Shown here: positions 7,434 through 15,328 of the stretch, in pieces | Layout: the number at the start of each line of letters is the position of its first letter | How positions within the stretch are numbered: the stretch's first letter is position 1 | Origin: a virus | Reading direction: 5' to 3' (one strand) | Virus record (IMG/VR): IMGVR_UViG_3300049432_000214 | Span: 1 to 29,880 of that record | DNA: 29,880 nt | The notes under the pieces: model-generated | Database searches by the model: none | Seen by the model: only the letters and a program-made list of their open reading frames with translations | Told to the model about the DNA's origin: nothing | Made by a program: the position numbers and the translations under genes

Positions 7434-8471
7434 ATGATCACAGACGGAATCGCCGAGTCGTCACCGGCCGCCCCGATCACCGCCGATGCTGTCACCGCGA
7501 CAGAACGCGCTGTGGCCGCGGGCGATGTCGCCACCTACCGTGCCGCGCGTCAAGCGGAGCGGAGTGGCAAGCCCTTGGACGTCGCTGCGGAGTCGTCCCC
7601 CGCCCAGCCTGTGGAACAGGCCGCCTCAACGGAGGTGACGGACCCGCCCGCCTCGGAACCGGGCACACCACAGCCGAAGAACGCGGAAACCCGCATCAAG
7701 GAACTCCTCGCCAAGGAACGCGCGGCGATTGCCCGCGCGGAGGCGGCCGAACGCAAAGCCGCCGACTTGGAAGCGCGCCAGCAGCCACGAGACGTACCCA
7801 AGGCCGCCCCGTCACCGGCCCCTGCTACCGCGCCGTTCCCGCCCTACGACACGTACCTCGCCGAGCACCCGGAGTCCTCCTACGAGGACTACTTGGATGC
7901 CCGCGCGGACTTCAGAGCCGAGCAGCGGTTTACCGCGCTCGAAGCCGAGAAGGCGCAGACGCACGAGCGTGAAGCGCGGTCGCAGTCGATGCAGGCGCGG
8001 GATGAGTCGTTCCGGGTGCGGATCGCCGATGCCGTGAAAGCGGACCCGGATTTCTTCAACAGCCTCAGCGACGACGTGAAGACGCTGAAGCCGTTCGATG
8101 CGATTCGGGACGCCAACGGCCGGTGGACCGCGCAACCCACGGGGATGCATGCCATTGCCGAGGAGTTGCTGTCGTCGGAAGTGGCGCCGCAGTTGATGCG
8201 GCACTTCAGCGATCACCCGGAGGATTTGACCCGGATCGCCGGGCTCATGCCAGCCCAGTTGCTCAAAGAGATGGGCAAGCTGGAAGCGCGCCTGAGCACC
8301 GCGAAGCCGATCACGCCTCCGAAAACCGTCACCGATGCTCCCCCGCCCCCGACGACCTTGGGCACGAAGCCTGGCGCTCCGGCGAATGCCGCGGACGCCG
8401 CGGTGGCGAGTGGAGACCAAGCGGCCTACAAAGCGGCGCGGTTACGCGACCGCACGGCCAACCTGAGATAA
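7434..8471 (+). CDS. Scaffolding protein
   Basis: 345 aa, between portal and coat, the canonical scaffold position; P22 gp8 is 303 aa. Scaffold guides coat polymerisation and leaves the procapsid before DNA entry. The ATG at 7434 is preferred over an upstream in-frame start at 7365 because GAGGAA at 7425-7430 precedes it. Composition is typical: Ala/Glu/Pro-rich, low in aromatic residues, with a coiled-coil stretch near residues 80-110 (Ala/Glu/Arg-rich) and a charged basic C-terminus. An odd feature is a motif present at both ends: AVAAGDVATYRAARQAER near residues 26-43 and AVASGDQAAYKAARLRDR near 323-340. In P22 the C-terminal helix-loop-helix binds coat. Confidence 0.82.
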   Translation: MITDGIAESSPAAPITADAVTATERAVAAGDVATYRAARQAERSGKPLDVAAESSPAQPVEQAASTEVTDPPASEPGTPQPKNAETRIKELLAKERAAIARAEAAERKAADLEARQQPRDVPKAAPSPAPATAPFPPYDTYLAEHPESSYEDYLDARADFRAEQRFTALEAEKAQTHEREARSQSMQARDESFRVRIADAVKADPDFFNSLSDDVKTLKPFDAIRDANGRWTAQPTGMHAIAEELLSSEVAPQLMRHFSDHPEDLTRIAGLMPAQLLKEMGKLEARLSTAKPITPPKTVTDAPPPPTTLGTKPGAPANAADAAVASGDQAAYKAARLRDRTANLR

Positions 8472-8475
8472 CCCC

Positions 8476-9729
8476 ATGCCGAATACATTCGAGTACGCGA
8501 CGTGGTTGGCGATGGAGAGTCTGGACCTGCTCGAAAGCAAGCGAGCGGTCTCAAACCACTTCAACACCGACTACAACAAGGAATTCAAGCAAAAGTTCCC
8601 CATCGGGGAATCCGTGCAGGTGCCATTTCCGCAGCAGTTCACCGTGCGGAACGGGCTCGACTACAACCCCCAGGCGATCAAGCGCCGCCACGCGACCATC
8701 ACGTTCGATGAGCCGTTCGGCATCGATTTCGAGTGGGACTCGGCTGAGCAGGCCCTTCGTGCGCCTCGCGGGAAAGAGAAAGTCTCGAAAGAGATTCTGG
8801 ACCCGGCCATGTCGCAGCTCGCGCAGGAGATCGACTCCCGCTGCGCGCTCTACGCGTACCAGAATTCGGCCAGCGTCACCGGGGCGCTTGGGACCAACCC
8901 GTCCACGTATGACGCCACGTCGGCCGCCGCGCGGCAGATCATGCAGGAACTCGGCTGCCCCGACAGCGGCGAGCGCGCGCTGATTCTGCCGCCTGCGGTG
9001 ATGCGCGCGGTCAAGACCGCAAACATCGCGCTCAACAACCCCGTCTCGGACATCTCGAAGCAGTTCCGCACCGGCATCGTGGCCCAGGCAGACGGCTTCG
9101 ACTGGTACGAGTCGATGTCGCTCTATCGCCACACCGCGGGTACGACCACCTCGCCCACGGTGACGACGACCCAGACCGGCACGGACGCGATCAGCTCGAT
9201 CGCCATCACCTGCACCACCGGCAACACGTTCAAGGCGGGCGACAAGATCGCCTTTGCGGCCGTGCTCCCGGTGCATCCGCAGACCCGGCGCACCTTCGGC
9301 GTCTCGACGGCGCTGAAGAACTTCACGATCACGGCGGATGCGACGGCGGTGTCCTCGTCCGCGACGGTCTCGTTCTCGCCGCCCATGTATGGGCCGGGCT
9401 CGCAGTACCAGAACGTGGACGCGCTGCCCCTTGCCACCGCGGTTGTCACGATGTGGCAAGGCACGACCTCCCCAAACGGCAAAGTCGGGCAGGTTGGGCT
9501 GGCGCTCCATCGCAATGCCTTCGCGCTCGTCGGCGTGGAGCTCGAGGAGCCCAAGTCGTCCAGTGTCGAACTGGTGAGCCAGAAGCGGGATCCCGATTCG
9601 GGGATCTCGGTGCGGTTCATCCGCCAGTGGGACTCACGGGCCTCGAAGATGATCAACCGCTTCGACGTCCAGATCGGCTACGGCACGTTCTACAACGATG
9701 CCTGCGCCGTCGCGATCGCCTGCGGCTAA
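8476..9729 (+). CDS. Major capsid (coat) protein, P22 gp5 family
   Basis: 417 aa, near the 430 aa of P22 gp5, with HK97-fold organisation. Starts 5 nt after the scaffold stop. Visible elements: N-terminal arm (residues 1-40), the FPIGESVQVPFPQQFTVRNG strand region (about 36-56), the long spine helix near 100-125, and a beta-rich insertion of about 100 residues (roughly 215-320) that includes NPQTRRTFG-like sequence (HPQTRRTFGVSTALKNF), which corresponds to the telokin-like I-domain of P22 coat. The C-terminal segment (SVELVSQKRDPDSGISVRFIRQWD) is also characteristic. A perfect 13-bp hairpin follows the stop. Confidence 0.93.
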   Translation: MPNTFEYATWLAMESLDLLESKRAVSNHFNTDYNKEFKQKFPIGESVQVPFPQQFTVRNGLDYNPQAIKRRHATITFDEPFGIDFEWDSAEQALRAPRGKEKVSKEILDPAMSQLAQEIDSRCALYAYQNSASVTGALGTNPSTYDATSAAARQIMQELGCPDSGERALILPPAVMRAVKTANIALNNPVSDISKQFRTGIVAQADGFDWYESMSLYRHTAGTTTSPTVTTTQTGTDAISSIAITCTTGNTFKAGDKIAFAAVLPVHPQTRRTFGVSTALKNFTITADATAVSSSATVSFSPPMYGPGSQYQNVDALPLATAVVTMWQGTTSPNGKVGQVGLALHRNAFALVGVELEEPKSSSVELVSQKRDPDSGISVRFIRQWDSRASKMINRFDVQIGYGTFYNDACAVAIACG

Positions 9730-9742
9730 TCGTTCCTGCAGT

Positions 9743-9775
9743 ACGCCTCGGCAGGGTCACTGCCTGCCGAGGCGT
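9743..9775 (+). terminator. 13-bp hairpin after coat gene, probable terminator
   Basis: A perfect inverted repeat, ACGCCTCGGCAGG and its complement, encloses the 7-nt loop GTCACTG 13 nt after the coat stop codon. The 3' flank is CGTCTT, only weakly T-rich, so termination may be partial. A hairpin here would lower expression of downstream genes relative to coat and protect the coat mRNA 3' end. Confidence 0.65.
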
Positions 9776-9806
9776 CGTCTTGGATCAGTGATTGAAGGAG
9801 TGAGAC

Positions 9807-10268
9807 ATGGCTCTTGGTACTCGACGGACCCCGGAACGCAATTCGCCGCTGCTCTCGGGCGTGGCGATGATCAAAACCACGCCGTATGAAGGCGTCCTGA
9901 CGACCGGCGGCGGTGTCGTGACGCTCACGGCCGCGCAACTGCTCGGCGGGCTGCTGACCCCGGACACCGACGACGCGCAGTCGCTCACCCTGCCCACCGC
10001 GGCGCTGCTCAATGCGGCGATCCCGGGTGTGGAAGTGGGGACGACGTTCGATGTCGATGTCGTCAACTACGGTGACACCACGCTGACGCTCGTCGTCGGC
10101 ACGGGCATCACCGCGAAGTCGCTCTCGGGCGTGGCGGCGGTGCTGACCGTCGTGGCGAATGCCTCGAAGCGGCTCAAGCTGCGCTGCACTGGCGTCATTG
10201 CCCAGGGCAGTTCGGCAGACTCGTGGGATCTGTACGCGTTCGGCAGTGTGGCCGCCGCGACGGCGTAA
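9807..10268 (+). CDS. Putative capsid decoration/head protein, 153 aa
   Basis: Starts at ATG 9807 behind GAAGGAG. The protein is almost all beta: alternating hydrophobic residues with TLPTAALLNAAIPGVEVGTTFDVDVVNYGD near residues 63-92, a pattern I associate with small trimeric decoration or head-fibre domains in phages. Position right after coat and isolation between two hairpins (9743-9775 and 10278-10306) suit a high-copy virion protein. No signal peptide, in contrast with the next gene. The decoration role is inferred from fold appearance and position. Confidence 0.6.
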   Translation: MALGTRRTPERNSPLLSGVAMIKTTPYEGVLTTGGGVVTLTAAQLLGGLLTPDTDDAQSLTLPTAALLNAAIPGVEVGTTFDVDVVNYGDTTLTLVVGTGITAKSLSGVAAVLTVVANASKRLKLRCTGVIAQGSSADSWDLYAFGSVAAATA

Positions 10269-10277
10269 TCGGTCACT

Positions 10278-10306
10278 GGAGGGCGGGTCCATCGGATCCG
10301 CTCTCC
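10278..10306 (+). terminator. Rho-independent terminator after decoration-like gene
   Basis: A 13-bp stem with two G-U pairs and an ATC triloop (left arm from 10278, right arm ending at 10306), followed by CCTGTTTCTCTC. It starts 10 nt after the stop of the upstream gene. This is the most terminator-like element of the window. Because downstream virion genes must also be expressed, it is likely leaky, antiterminated, or followed by another promoter that I could not identify. Confidence 0.75.
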
Positions 10307-10332
10307 CCTGTTTCTCTCAAGGAGTCTGACCG

Positions 10333-10914
10333 ATGCGAAGAATTCTGTATGCCCTCACGATCGCGGCGCTCCTCAGTGTTGGGGTCGTCGCGCAGCAAAG
10401 CGGCGGCGCGTTCATGCCGTCGTTCAATTACACCATTCCCGGCGCCTGGACGTTTACCGGGGTCGCCACGCTCACGTCGCCAGTCCTCGTGACCCCGGCG
10501 CTCGGGGCGGCTACAGCCACCTCACTGGCGGCCACAGGTGCGATCCGATCGTCCAGCGCGACTGCGGGCGTCGGGTACGCCACTGGGGCGGGCTGTGCGG
10601 TCACGCAGATTACCAACCGAGCCACCGGAGTCACCTGTACGGGACTGTCCGGGGCGATTACGACCGATAACACCTCGCTCGCGGCGGAAGCGTCGGCGGT
10701 GTTTGTCGTCACCGATACCTCGGTCGCCATCGGGGACGTCGTGGTGGCTTCGATCCGGTCGGGGTCGATTGCGCTCAATACGGACGTGATCGTGTCCGCT
10801 GTCGCGGCGGGATCGTTCAGCCTCACCGTGGTGAATGGCAACGCTGCCGGCGGCACGGCGGAAACCGGCGCGATCATCATCAACTTTGCCGTCCTGAAAG
10901 CTGTGGGCGCGTAA
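10333..10914 (+). CDS. Signal-peptide-bearing beta-rich virion-type protein
   Basis: 193 aa; ATG with AAGGAG upstream at 10319-10324. Residues 1-20 form a textbook Sec signal: basic MRR, hydrophobic core, then VVA before QQ as cleavage site. The mature part is beta-rich and contains AVTQITNRATGVTCTGLSG followed by an ITTDNTSLAAEASAVFVVTD-type segment and a C-terminal IINFAVLKA; this layout resembles a repeat domain I associate with phage capsid-decoration and tail proteins. Two cysteines remain in the mature part. The contradiction between a virion-type domain and an export signal is real in the sequence. Function as decoration or fibre is inference. Confidence 0.65.
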   Translation: MRRILYALTIAALLSVGVVAQQSGGAFMPSFNYTIPGAWTFTGVATLTSPVLVTPALGAATATSLAATGAIRSSSATAGVGYATGAGCAVTQITNRATGVTCTGLSGAITTDNTSLAAEASAVFVVTDTSVAIGDVVVASIRSGSIALNTDVIVSAVAAGSFSLTVVNGNAAGGTAETGAIIINFAVLKAVGA

Positions 10915-11145
10915 ATGGATTTTCCACGACACGTGCATCGCGCGGGCGGCGAATATCTCCGCGTGGAGGACGCCATTGGACTCGACGCGGCGTTGGCGGA
11001 CGGGTGGCTACTGATGCCGCCGTTGACGCCGGAACAGGCGGCTGAACGGCACGCCCTGCAGCTCGCGGCCGGCGAAATCACGGAGTCCGAACCGGCCAAG
11101 GTTGACAAGCCTGAGCCGACGAAAGCGGTGCATAAACGTCGATGA
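10915..11145 (+). CDS. Small hypothetical phage protein, 76 aa
   Basis: Begins at the base right after the preceding stop codon and ends overlapping the gp4-like gene by 4 nt (ATGA), so all three genes are coupled. The N-terminal half (MDFPRHVHRAGGEYLRVEDAIGLDAALADGW) resembles short phage proteins of the type that carry a YPR-like opening followed by a region ending in a conserved Gly-Trp; these are common between capsid and tail genes and their role is unknown. The C-terminal 35 residues are charged (Lys/Glu/Pro) and probably disordered. Confidence 0.6.
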   Translation: MDFPRHVHRAGGEYLRVEDAIGLDAALADGWLLMPPLTPEQAAERHALQLAAGEITESEPAKVDKPEPTKAVHKRR

Positions 11146-11843
11146 CGGCTGCCGATCTCGTCACCGCGGCGTTGCAGGAGTTGGGCGTCCTGAACGCCGT
11201 CGATCCGCCGAGTGGCGAAGACGGCGCGCTCGGCCTCGCACGGCTCAACGCGATCCTCGATAGCTGGAACGCGGAACGCCTCGGGGTCTACACGCAAGTA
11301 CTGGCGTCGTTCACGCTCACGCCGAGCTTGAGCCCGCACACGATTGGACCAAGCGGGACGTGGGTGACGGCGCAGCGGCCGGTCAGCATCGAGTCGGCGC
11401 GGCTGGTGGTCAGTGGGTCGTACTCGCCGATCGCGATTCGAGACGCGGCGTGGTATCGCCGGCTCACTGTGCCGGGTCAGACCTCCGCGATTCCGACCGA
11501 CGTGTATTACGAAGAGGACTGGCCGAACGGGAAACTGTTCTTCTATCCGATTCCCACGGCGGCGTCGGTCGTCTCGCTGGAATCGCGCGTCGTGCTCGCG
11601 GCCTTGACCGCCTCTGACACGTTCACGATGCCGCCGGGCTATCAGGAGGCGTTGACGTTGACGCTCGCGGAGCATCTGGCGGCGCCGATGCGCATGTCGC
11701 TGTCAGGGGACACCAGACGGCACGCCGAGAAGGCCCGCGCACGCATCTTTAGCACCAACGCGAAGATTCCGACGCTCTGTACCAGGGATTTCGGGATGCC
11801 GAGCGGCGGGGGATCGACCTTCGACTATCTGACGGGGCGGTAA
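11142..11843 (+). CDS. Tail accessory factor, P22 gp4-like
   Basis: 233 aa versus 166 aa for P22 gp4. The N-terminal segment (TAADLVTAALQELGVLN, then a Leu/Asn-rich helix with LNAILDSWNAERLGVYT near 35-53) is the typical opening of head-completion proteins of this family, which bind below the portal and prepare the vertex for gp10. A beta-rich middle (residues 55-150, including Pro-Asn-Gly-Lys-Leu) and a helical end with EALTLTLAEHLAAPM follow. Its order, after coat and before a gp10-like gene, matches P22, but three signal-peptide genes are inserted between it and the gp10-like gene. No signal peptide of its own. Confidence 0.8.
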   Translation: MTAADLVTAALQELGVLNAVDPPSGEDGALGLARLNAILDSWNAERLGVYTQVLASFTLTPSLSPHTIGPSGTWVTAQRPVSIESARLVVSGSYSPIAIRDAAWYRRLTVPGQTSAIPTDVYYEEDWPNGKLFFYPIPTAASVVSLESRVVLAALTASDTFTMPPGYQEALTLTLAEHLAAPMRMSLSGDTRRHAEKARARIFSTNAKIPTLCTRDFGMPSGGGSTFDYLTGR

Positions 11844-11865
11844 GTTCACCAACAAGAGGGGCTGC

Positions 11866-13002
11866 ATGATTCGCTATGACGTTCGGACGCGGGTGTGGTT
11901 CCTGCTGGCGCTCCTGCTGGTGCTGCCTCAGAGTGCGCTGGCGCAGTCGGTAGGCACTCATCGGGGACTCTCAGCGGACGGGAGCGTGACGCTCGGGGTC
12001 GCCGGGATGGGCACGGCCTCGATCACGGTGTCGGGCACCTACAGCGGCACGGTCAACTTTGAATTGATCGCGGCGCCTGGGACGACAGCCATCACGGTGG
12101 ACTGTTTCAAGCCTGAGACGCCGAGCACGGCCGCGAATTCCACGACGAGTACGGGGTCATGGACGTGTCCAGTCGCTGGCTACTCCATTCTGCAAGCCCG
12201 CATGTCGAGTTACGGCTCTGGTACGGCGGTGATTGACCTGATCGCGGCAGTGGCCGGAGGCGGTGGGGGTGGGGGTGGTGGCGGGGGTGGCGCTGCCACG
12301 ACTGACGCGGACGACGCCTCGATAGCGACCGGGCAGACGAACGACAACGTGAACGCCCTACAGCAAGCCTACGACGGGTCTGTGTGGCGGCGGGTGACGT
12401 TCGGGACGGCAGGATCACCCTCGGCGCAAGTCTGGACGGTTCGTGTGGCGAACAGCGCCGGTCCTATCGCGGATGACGTGGCTCACGATGCGGTGAGCAG
12501 TGGCAACCCTGTGCCGGTGGGCGGGTATGCGTCTGATGTGCCGTGCACGGCTGTCGCTGCAAATGGACGCCGAGTGTATTGGTGTCTTGGGCGAAACGGA
12601 CAATCCTACGTCCAGCGCACGGACGGCACAAACATCGAATTACTCGACCCGTGCCAGACGGTCACTAAGCTCTTTGTTCCAATCGATCAGACAGGCGGCG
12701 AGCAACTTGTAACCGGCACCGCGTCCAAGAAAATCTATATCTGCGCGCTCGACATCGTGACCGCCACCGCACAGAACGTGTCGCTGGTGGCCGGCACGGG
12801 GTCTGTGTGTGCAACCAACACGGTCGGACTGGCGGGCGGGGCCACAGCGGCGCTTGGCTGGAACTTTGATGCCAAGAGCGGGATCAATAAGGGTTCCGGC
12901 CAGGCGGCGGTCATTGCGACAACCGTCAACGCCGATAATCTCTGCCTGCTCCAGTCTGGTGCCGGGCAAATCTCAGGGAGCCTCGCCTATGTCGTTCGCT
13001 AA
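11866..13002 (+). CDS. Signal-peptide-bearing two-domain beta protein with poly-Gly hinge
   Basis: 378 aa. Residues 1-26 are a Sec-type signal (basic MIRYDVRTR, a Leu-rich core, ALA before Q27). Residues 27-130 look like an Ig-like beta-sandwich (ASITVSGTYSGTVNFELIAAPG and a late VAGYSILQARMSS) resembling phage tail fibre modules. Twelve consecutive glycines (residues 131-142) form a hinge. The second part (150-378) is another beta domain with SKKIYICALDIVTATAQNVSL and NLCLLQSGAGQISG. The mature protein has eight cysteines, which fits disulfide formation outside the cytoplasm. Ends 14 nt inside the next gene. Receptor-binding or virion surface role is inference. Confidence 0.6.
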   Translation: MIRYDVRTRVWFLLALLLVLPQSALAQSVGTHRGLSADGSVTLGVAGMGTASITVSGTYSGTVNFELIAAPGTTAITVDCFKPETPSTAANSTTSTGSWTCPVAGYSILQARMSSYGSGTAVIDLIAAVAGGGGGGGGGGGGAATTDADDASIATGQTNDNVNALQQAYDGSVWRRVTFGTAGSPSAQVWTVRVANSAGPIADDVAHDAVSSGNPVPVGGYASDVPCTAVAANGRRVYWCLGRNGQSYVQRTDGTNIELLDPCQTVTKLFVPIDQTGGEQLVTGTASKKIYICALDIVTATAQNVSLVAGTGSVCATNTVGLAGGATAALGWNFDAKSGINKGSGQAAVIATTVNADNLCLLQSGAGQISGSLAYVVR

Positions 13003-14137
13003 GCGTGTGCTTGCGCTCGGTGTCGTCGTTCTCGCGAGTGCCACGCTCTACGCGCAGAACTACGTCGCGGTGCCTGGGGGGCCGATCTTCTATCCAGAGT
13101 TTCCGCCCTCGGGCTCGGCGGCGTCGTTGGCGTTCGGCAGTCTCCTGCTTGATGCGAACGCGGAAAAGGGCGCGGTCGTCTTCGAGGCGACGAAAGCCTG
13201 CAACATCGACCGCATCGAAGTCTCGACGCGCACCGTCACGACTGGCGACACGCTCGACGCGCGGATCGAAACCGTAGACCTCGCCACGGGTTTCCCAACC
13301 GGCACGCTGTGGGCGACGAATAGCAACGGGGCGATGGTCATTGCCTCGGCGGACGACAATACGTGGAAAGCCTCCGCGACACTCACGGCTGTCGCGACGG
13401 TCGCCCGCGGGGATCGCGTGGCGGTGGTGCTGGTGCATCCCAACACCGCGAATGCGCTCAACCTTGGCGTCCTCGCCCTGAGCACGAGCGTCCCGATTTT
13501 CATCGCGCCATATGGGCTGACCGATGTGGGCGGGGCGGGGTATGTGGCGACGGGCCAGCCCCTCGCGCTCGGCGTCCACTGCGACGACTCGACGTTCATG
13601 TATCTCGGCCCAAACGTGTGGCCGATCACCGCGATTGCGACGGGCACCGCCTACGGCAGCGGGAGCACGCCTGATGAAACCGGCGTTCGTATCACGTCGC
13701 CCTTCCCGATAAAGGTCAGCGGGGCGTGGGTGCATGGCGATTTTGATGCCGATGCGGATCTCGTCCTCTATGACGTAGACGGCACTACGCCTCTCGCGAC
13801 GGTCGCGATCGATAAGGATGTCCGGTTCGCGGTGGCAGCTGGAGGCGTGCATACGGTGCGTTTTACCTCCGACATCACGTTGGCGGCGAACTCGACGTAT
13901 CGGCTCATCGTGAAGCCCGGCGCGGGCACCGTGGCGCTGCGGGAAGTCACAGTGAACAACGTCGCCAATCTCGACGGGTTCTCGGGCGGGCAGCAAATCT
14001 ACTACACCGCCCGCACGGATGCCGGGGCGTGGAGCGACACGAACACGAAGCGCGTCCAGATGGGGCTGCTGATTTCACAGATGTCAGACGGGACTGGCGG
14101 GACGACCAAGGGTCACATCATCGGCGGGTCGTTCTAA
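12989..14137 (+). CDS. Signal-peptide-bearing beta-rich virion-type protein
   Basis: 382 aa from the ATG at 12989, preceded by CAGGGAG; a longer frame starting at 12809 is a shadow of the upstream gene. Residues 1-22 are a Sec signal ending in LYA before Q23. The mature part appears to hold two similar beta domains: residues about 40-200 (GDTLDARIETVDLATGFPTGTLW) and about 225-380 (KVSGAWVHGDFDADADLVLY, then NSTYRLIVKPGAG). These jelly-roll-like arrangements resemble modules in phage tail and carbohydrate-binding proteins. Two cysteines remain. The stop overlaps the next start (TAATG). No function can be proven from sequence. Confidence 0.6.
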   Translation: MSFAKRVLALGVVVLASATLYAQNYVAVPGGPIFYPEFPPSGSAASLAFGSLLLDANAEKGAVVFEATKACNIDRIEVSTRTVTTGDTLDARIETVDLATGFPTGTLWATNSNGAMVIASADDNTWKASATLTAVATVARGDRVAVVLVHPNTANALNLGVLALSTSVPIFIAPYGLTDVGGAGYVATGQPLALGVHCDDSTFMYLGPNVWPITAIATGTAYGSGSTPDETGVRITSPFPIKVSGAWVHGDFDADADLVLYDVDGTTPLATVAIDKDVRFAVAAGGVHTVRFTSDITLAANSTYRLIVKPGAGTVALREVTVNNVANLDGFSGGQQIYYTARTDAGAWSDTNTKRVQMGLLISQMSDGTGGTTKGHIIGGSF

Positions 14138-15063
14138 TGCGGCTGCGTGTGGGTGTGCTCGCGGCGCTGTTGGCACTGACGTGTGTCGTGGATGCCGATC
14201 AAGGGCTGCGCTCGCGACAGCGCGGCAGCGGGACGGCGGGCGGGAGTGCGGCGGCGTGTTCGGATTGTTTTTTGGAAGTGTCTTTTCTATCCGCAGATGG
14301 CTGGACGGTTGACGTAGACCAGAAAGCCGTCGTGGGAAATGTGTGTCCCGGCACTGCGCCTGGATTCGACAGTATCCAAGCCGGCGTCGATAACGGCGGG
14401 GACTGGGACACGACGGACGGAGGCTGCGATTCGGTCAAGACGACCTCGAACTACGCCCTCGGCCGCGGTGGGCGTGGCCATCGCACGATGATCGGGAACG
14501 GGCACAACAACGATAGCGGCGGTCTGATCTACGACTTCGCGGAAACGGCGCTCAGTGGCGGCAAGACAGACGCCCTCTACATGCGGATGTATAAGCGTTG
14601 GGAAGCTGGCATGGTCATTGGCTTTCCCGCGAATGGCGCGAATCAGAAGATCATCTATTTCGACGGCAGCAGTTGCGGATTTGTCGGCGGCTGCTACGTG
14701 TTGCTCGAAGAAGGCAACATCCGGTTCACGTCAAACGGCAACAATTCTAACAACACGCTGTCCGCGTGGGGCTGGACGAATCTGCATGGTGGGGTCAATT
14801 CCGCAACTGGGAATTGGAGCTGCTGGCAATTCGAGCTGCACAACGAAACATCCGATGCGGCGAATGACGGGATCGTGAAGGTGTGGGTAGACGGCGTGCA
14901 GCGGTTCCAGAATCTCGCGGTGAACTACATCACCGGCACGCTCCCAACAGGGTTTTCCGGCGTGCATATTCCGTCGAATGGGAACTTCTCGCTCCCGAAC
15001 GACATGTACAACGACCATGACGACCTCGCGTTCAGCGCGGTGTCGATGCCGGCGTGTTTCTAG
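14137..15063 (+). CDS. Signal-peptide-bearing lectin/lyase-like protein
   Basis: 308 aa from ATG 14137 in a TAATG overlap. Residues 1-20 form a short signal (MRLRVGVLAALLALTCVVDA before D21). The mature part resembles a concanavalin A-like jelly roll of the LamG/polysaccharide-lyase kind: DALYMRMYKRWEAGM near 145-160, a central NQKIIYFDGSS strand, WSCWQFELHNE near 226-236, KVWVDGVQRFQNL near 247-259, and the final DHDDLAFSAVSM strand. Eight cysteines remain after the signal. It could bind or cut host surface polysaccharide. Catalytic residues cannot be assigned by eye. The 3' end overlaps the opposite-strand gene ending at 15032. Confidence 0.55.
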   Translation: MRLRVGVLAALLALTCVVDADQGLRSRQRGSGTAGGSAAACSDCFLEVSFLSADGWTVDVDQKAVVGNVCPGTAPGFDSIQAGVDNGGDWDTTDGGCDSVKTTSNYALGRGGRGHRTMIGNGHNNDSGGLIYDFAETALSGGKTDALYMRMYKRWEAGMVIGFPANGANQKIIYFDGSSCGFVGGCYVLLEEGNIRFTSNGNNSNNTLSAWGWTNLHGGVNSATGNWSCWQFELHNETSDAANDGIVKVWVDGVQRFQNLAVNYITGTLPTGFSGVHIPSNGNFSLPNDMYNDHDDLAFSAVSMPACF

Positions 15064-15328
15064 GGTGGCGGTAACGTTGCCAGAGCGGCGTGCTGTAGAA
15101 CTCAGCGTCCAGGACGTGCCCTCTCCATTCGGGGGCGCGATGCCACGATCCGGTATTGATCCGAAAAATCAGATCGTCCAGCACGCCTGCGAACAGCACC
15201 AGAGGGATCGCTACCGCGAAGAACCCAAAGAACCACACGAGTGCGTAGGTGTGACGCCAGAACAGCCGGAGCCCAGTCGGTTGCGGCTTACTGGGGTCGT
15301 GAACGGGTGGTAAGGGCAGCCAGATCAT
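15032..15328 (-). CDS. Small membrane protein on opposite strand
   Basis: 98 aa from an ATG at 15328; a GTG at 15391 would add 21 residues. A single strong membrane segment lies at residues 26-51 (HTYALVWFFGFFAVAIPLVLFAGVLD), flanked by basic residues upstream and a Trp/Arg/His-rich tail. The plus strand has no credible gene in 15064-15513, and this frame is protein-like throughout, so the minus orientation is favoured. Its end overlaps 32 nt of the lectin-like gene tail to tail. It sits in the middle of a plus-strand virion operon, a placement typical of morons, for example genes that alter the cell surface or block superinfection. No family recognised; no clear ribosome-binding site. Confidence 0.55.
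   Translation of the reverse strand: MIWLPLPPVHDPSKPQPTGLRLFWRHTYALVWFFGFFAVAIPLVLFAGVLDDLIFRINTGSWHRAPEWRGHVLDAEFYSTPLWQRYRHPRNTPASTPR

Noticed and set aside
8551-9510. Long minus-strand open frame (319 codons) opposite the coat gene
   Set aside because: Arg/Gly/His-rich composition typical of antisense frames in GC-rich coding DNA; the plus strand encodes a clear P22-type coat.
10428-11675. Minus-strand open frame of 415 codons
   Set aside because: Covers three plausible plus-strand genes with coupled starts, and its composition is Arg/Pro/Ser-rich shadow.
12926-13996. Minus-strand open frame of 356 codons
   Set aside because: Antisense to the signal-peptide gene at 12989, with strongly Arg/His-rich shadow composition.
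14978-15313. Plus-strand open frame of 111 codons in the 15064-15513 gap
   Set aside because: Starts inside the lectin-like gene, has unnatural composition, and the minus strand offers a better membrane protein.
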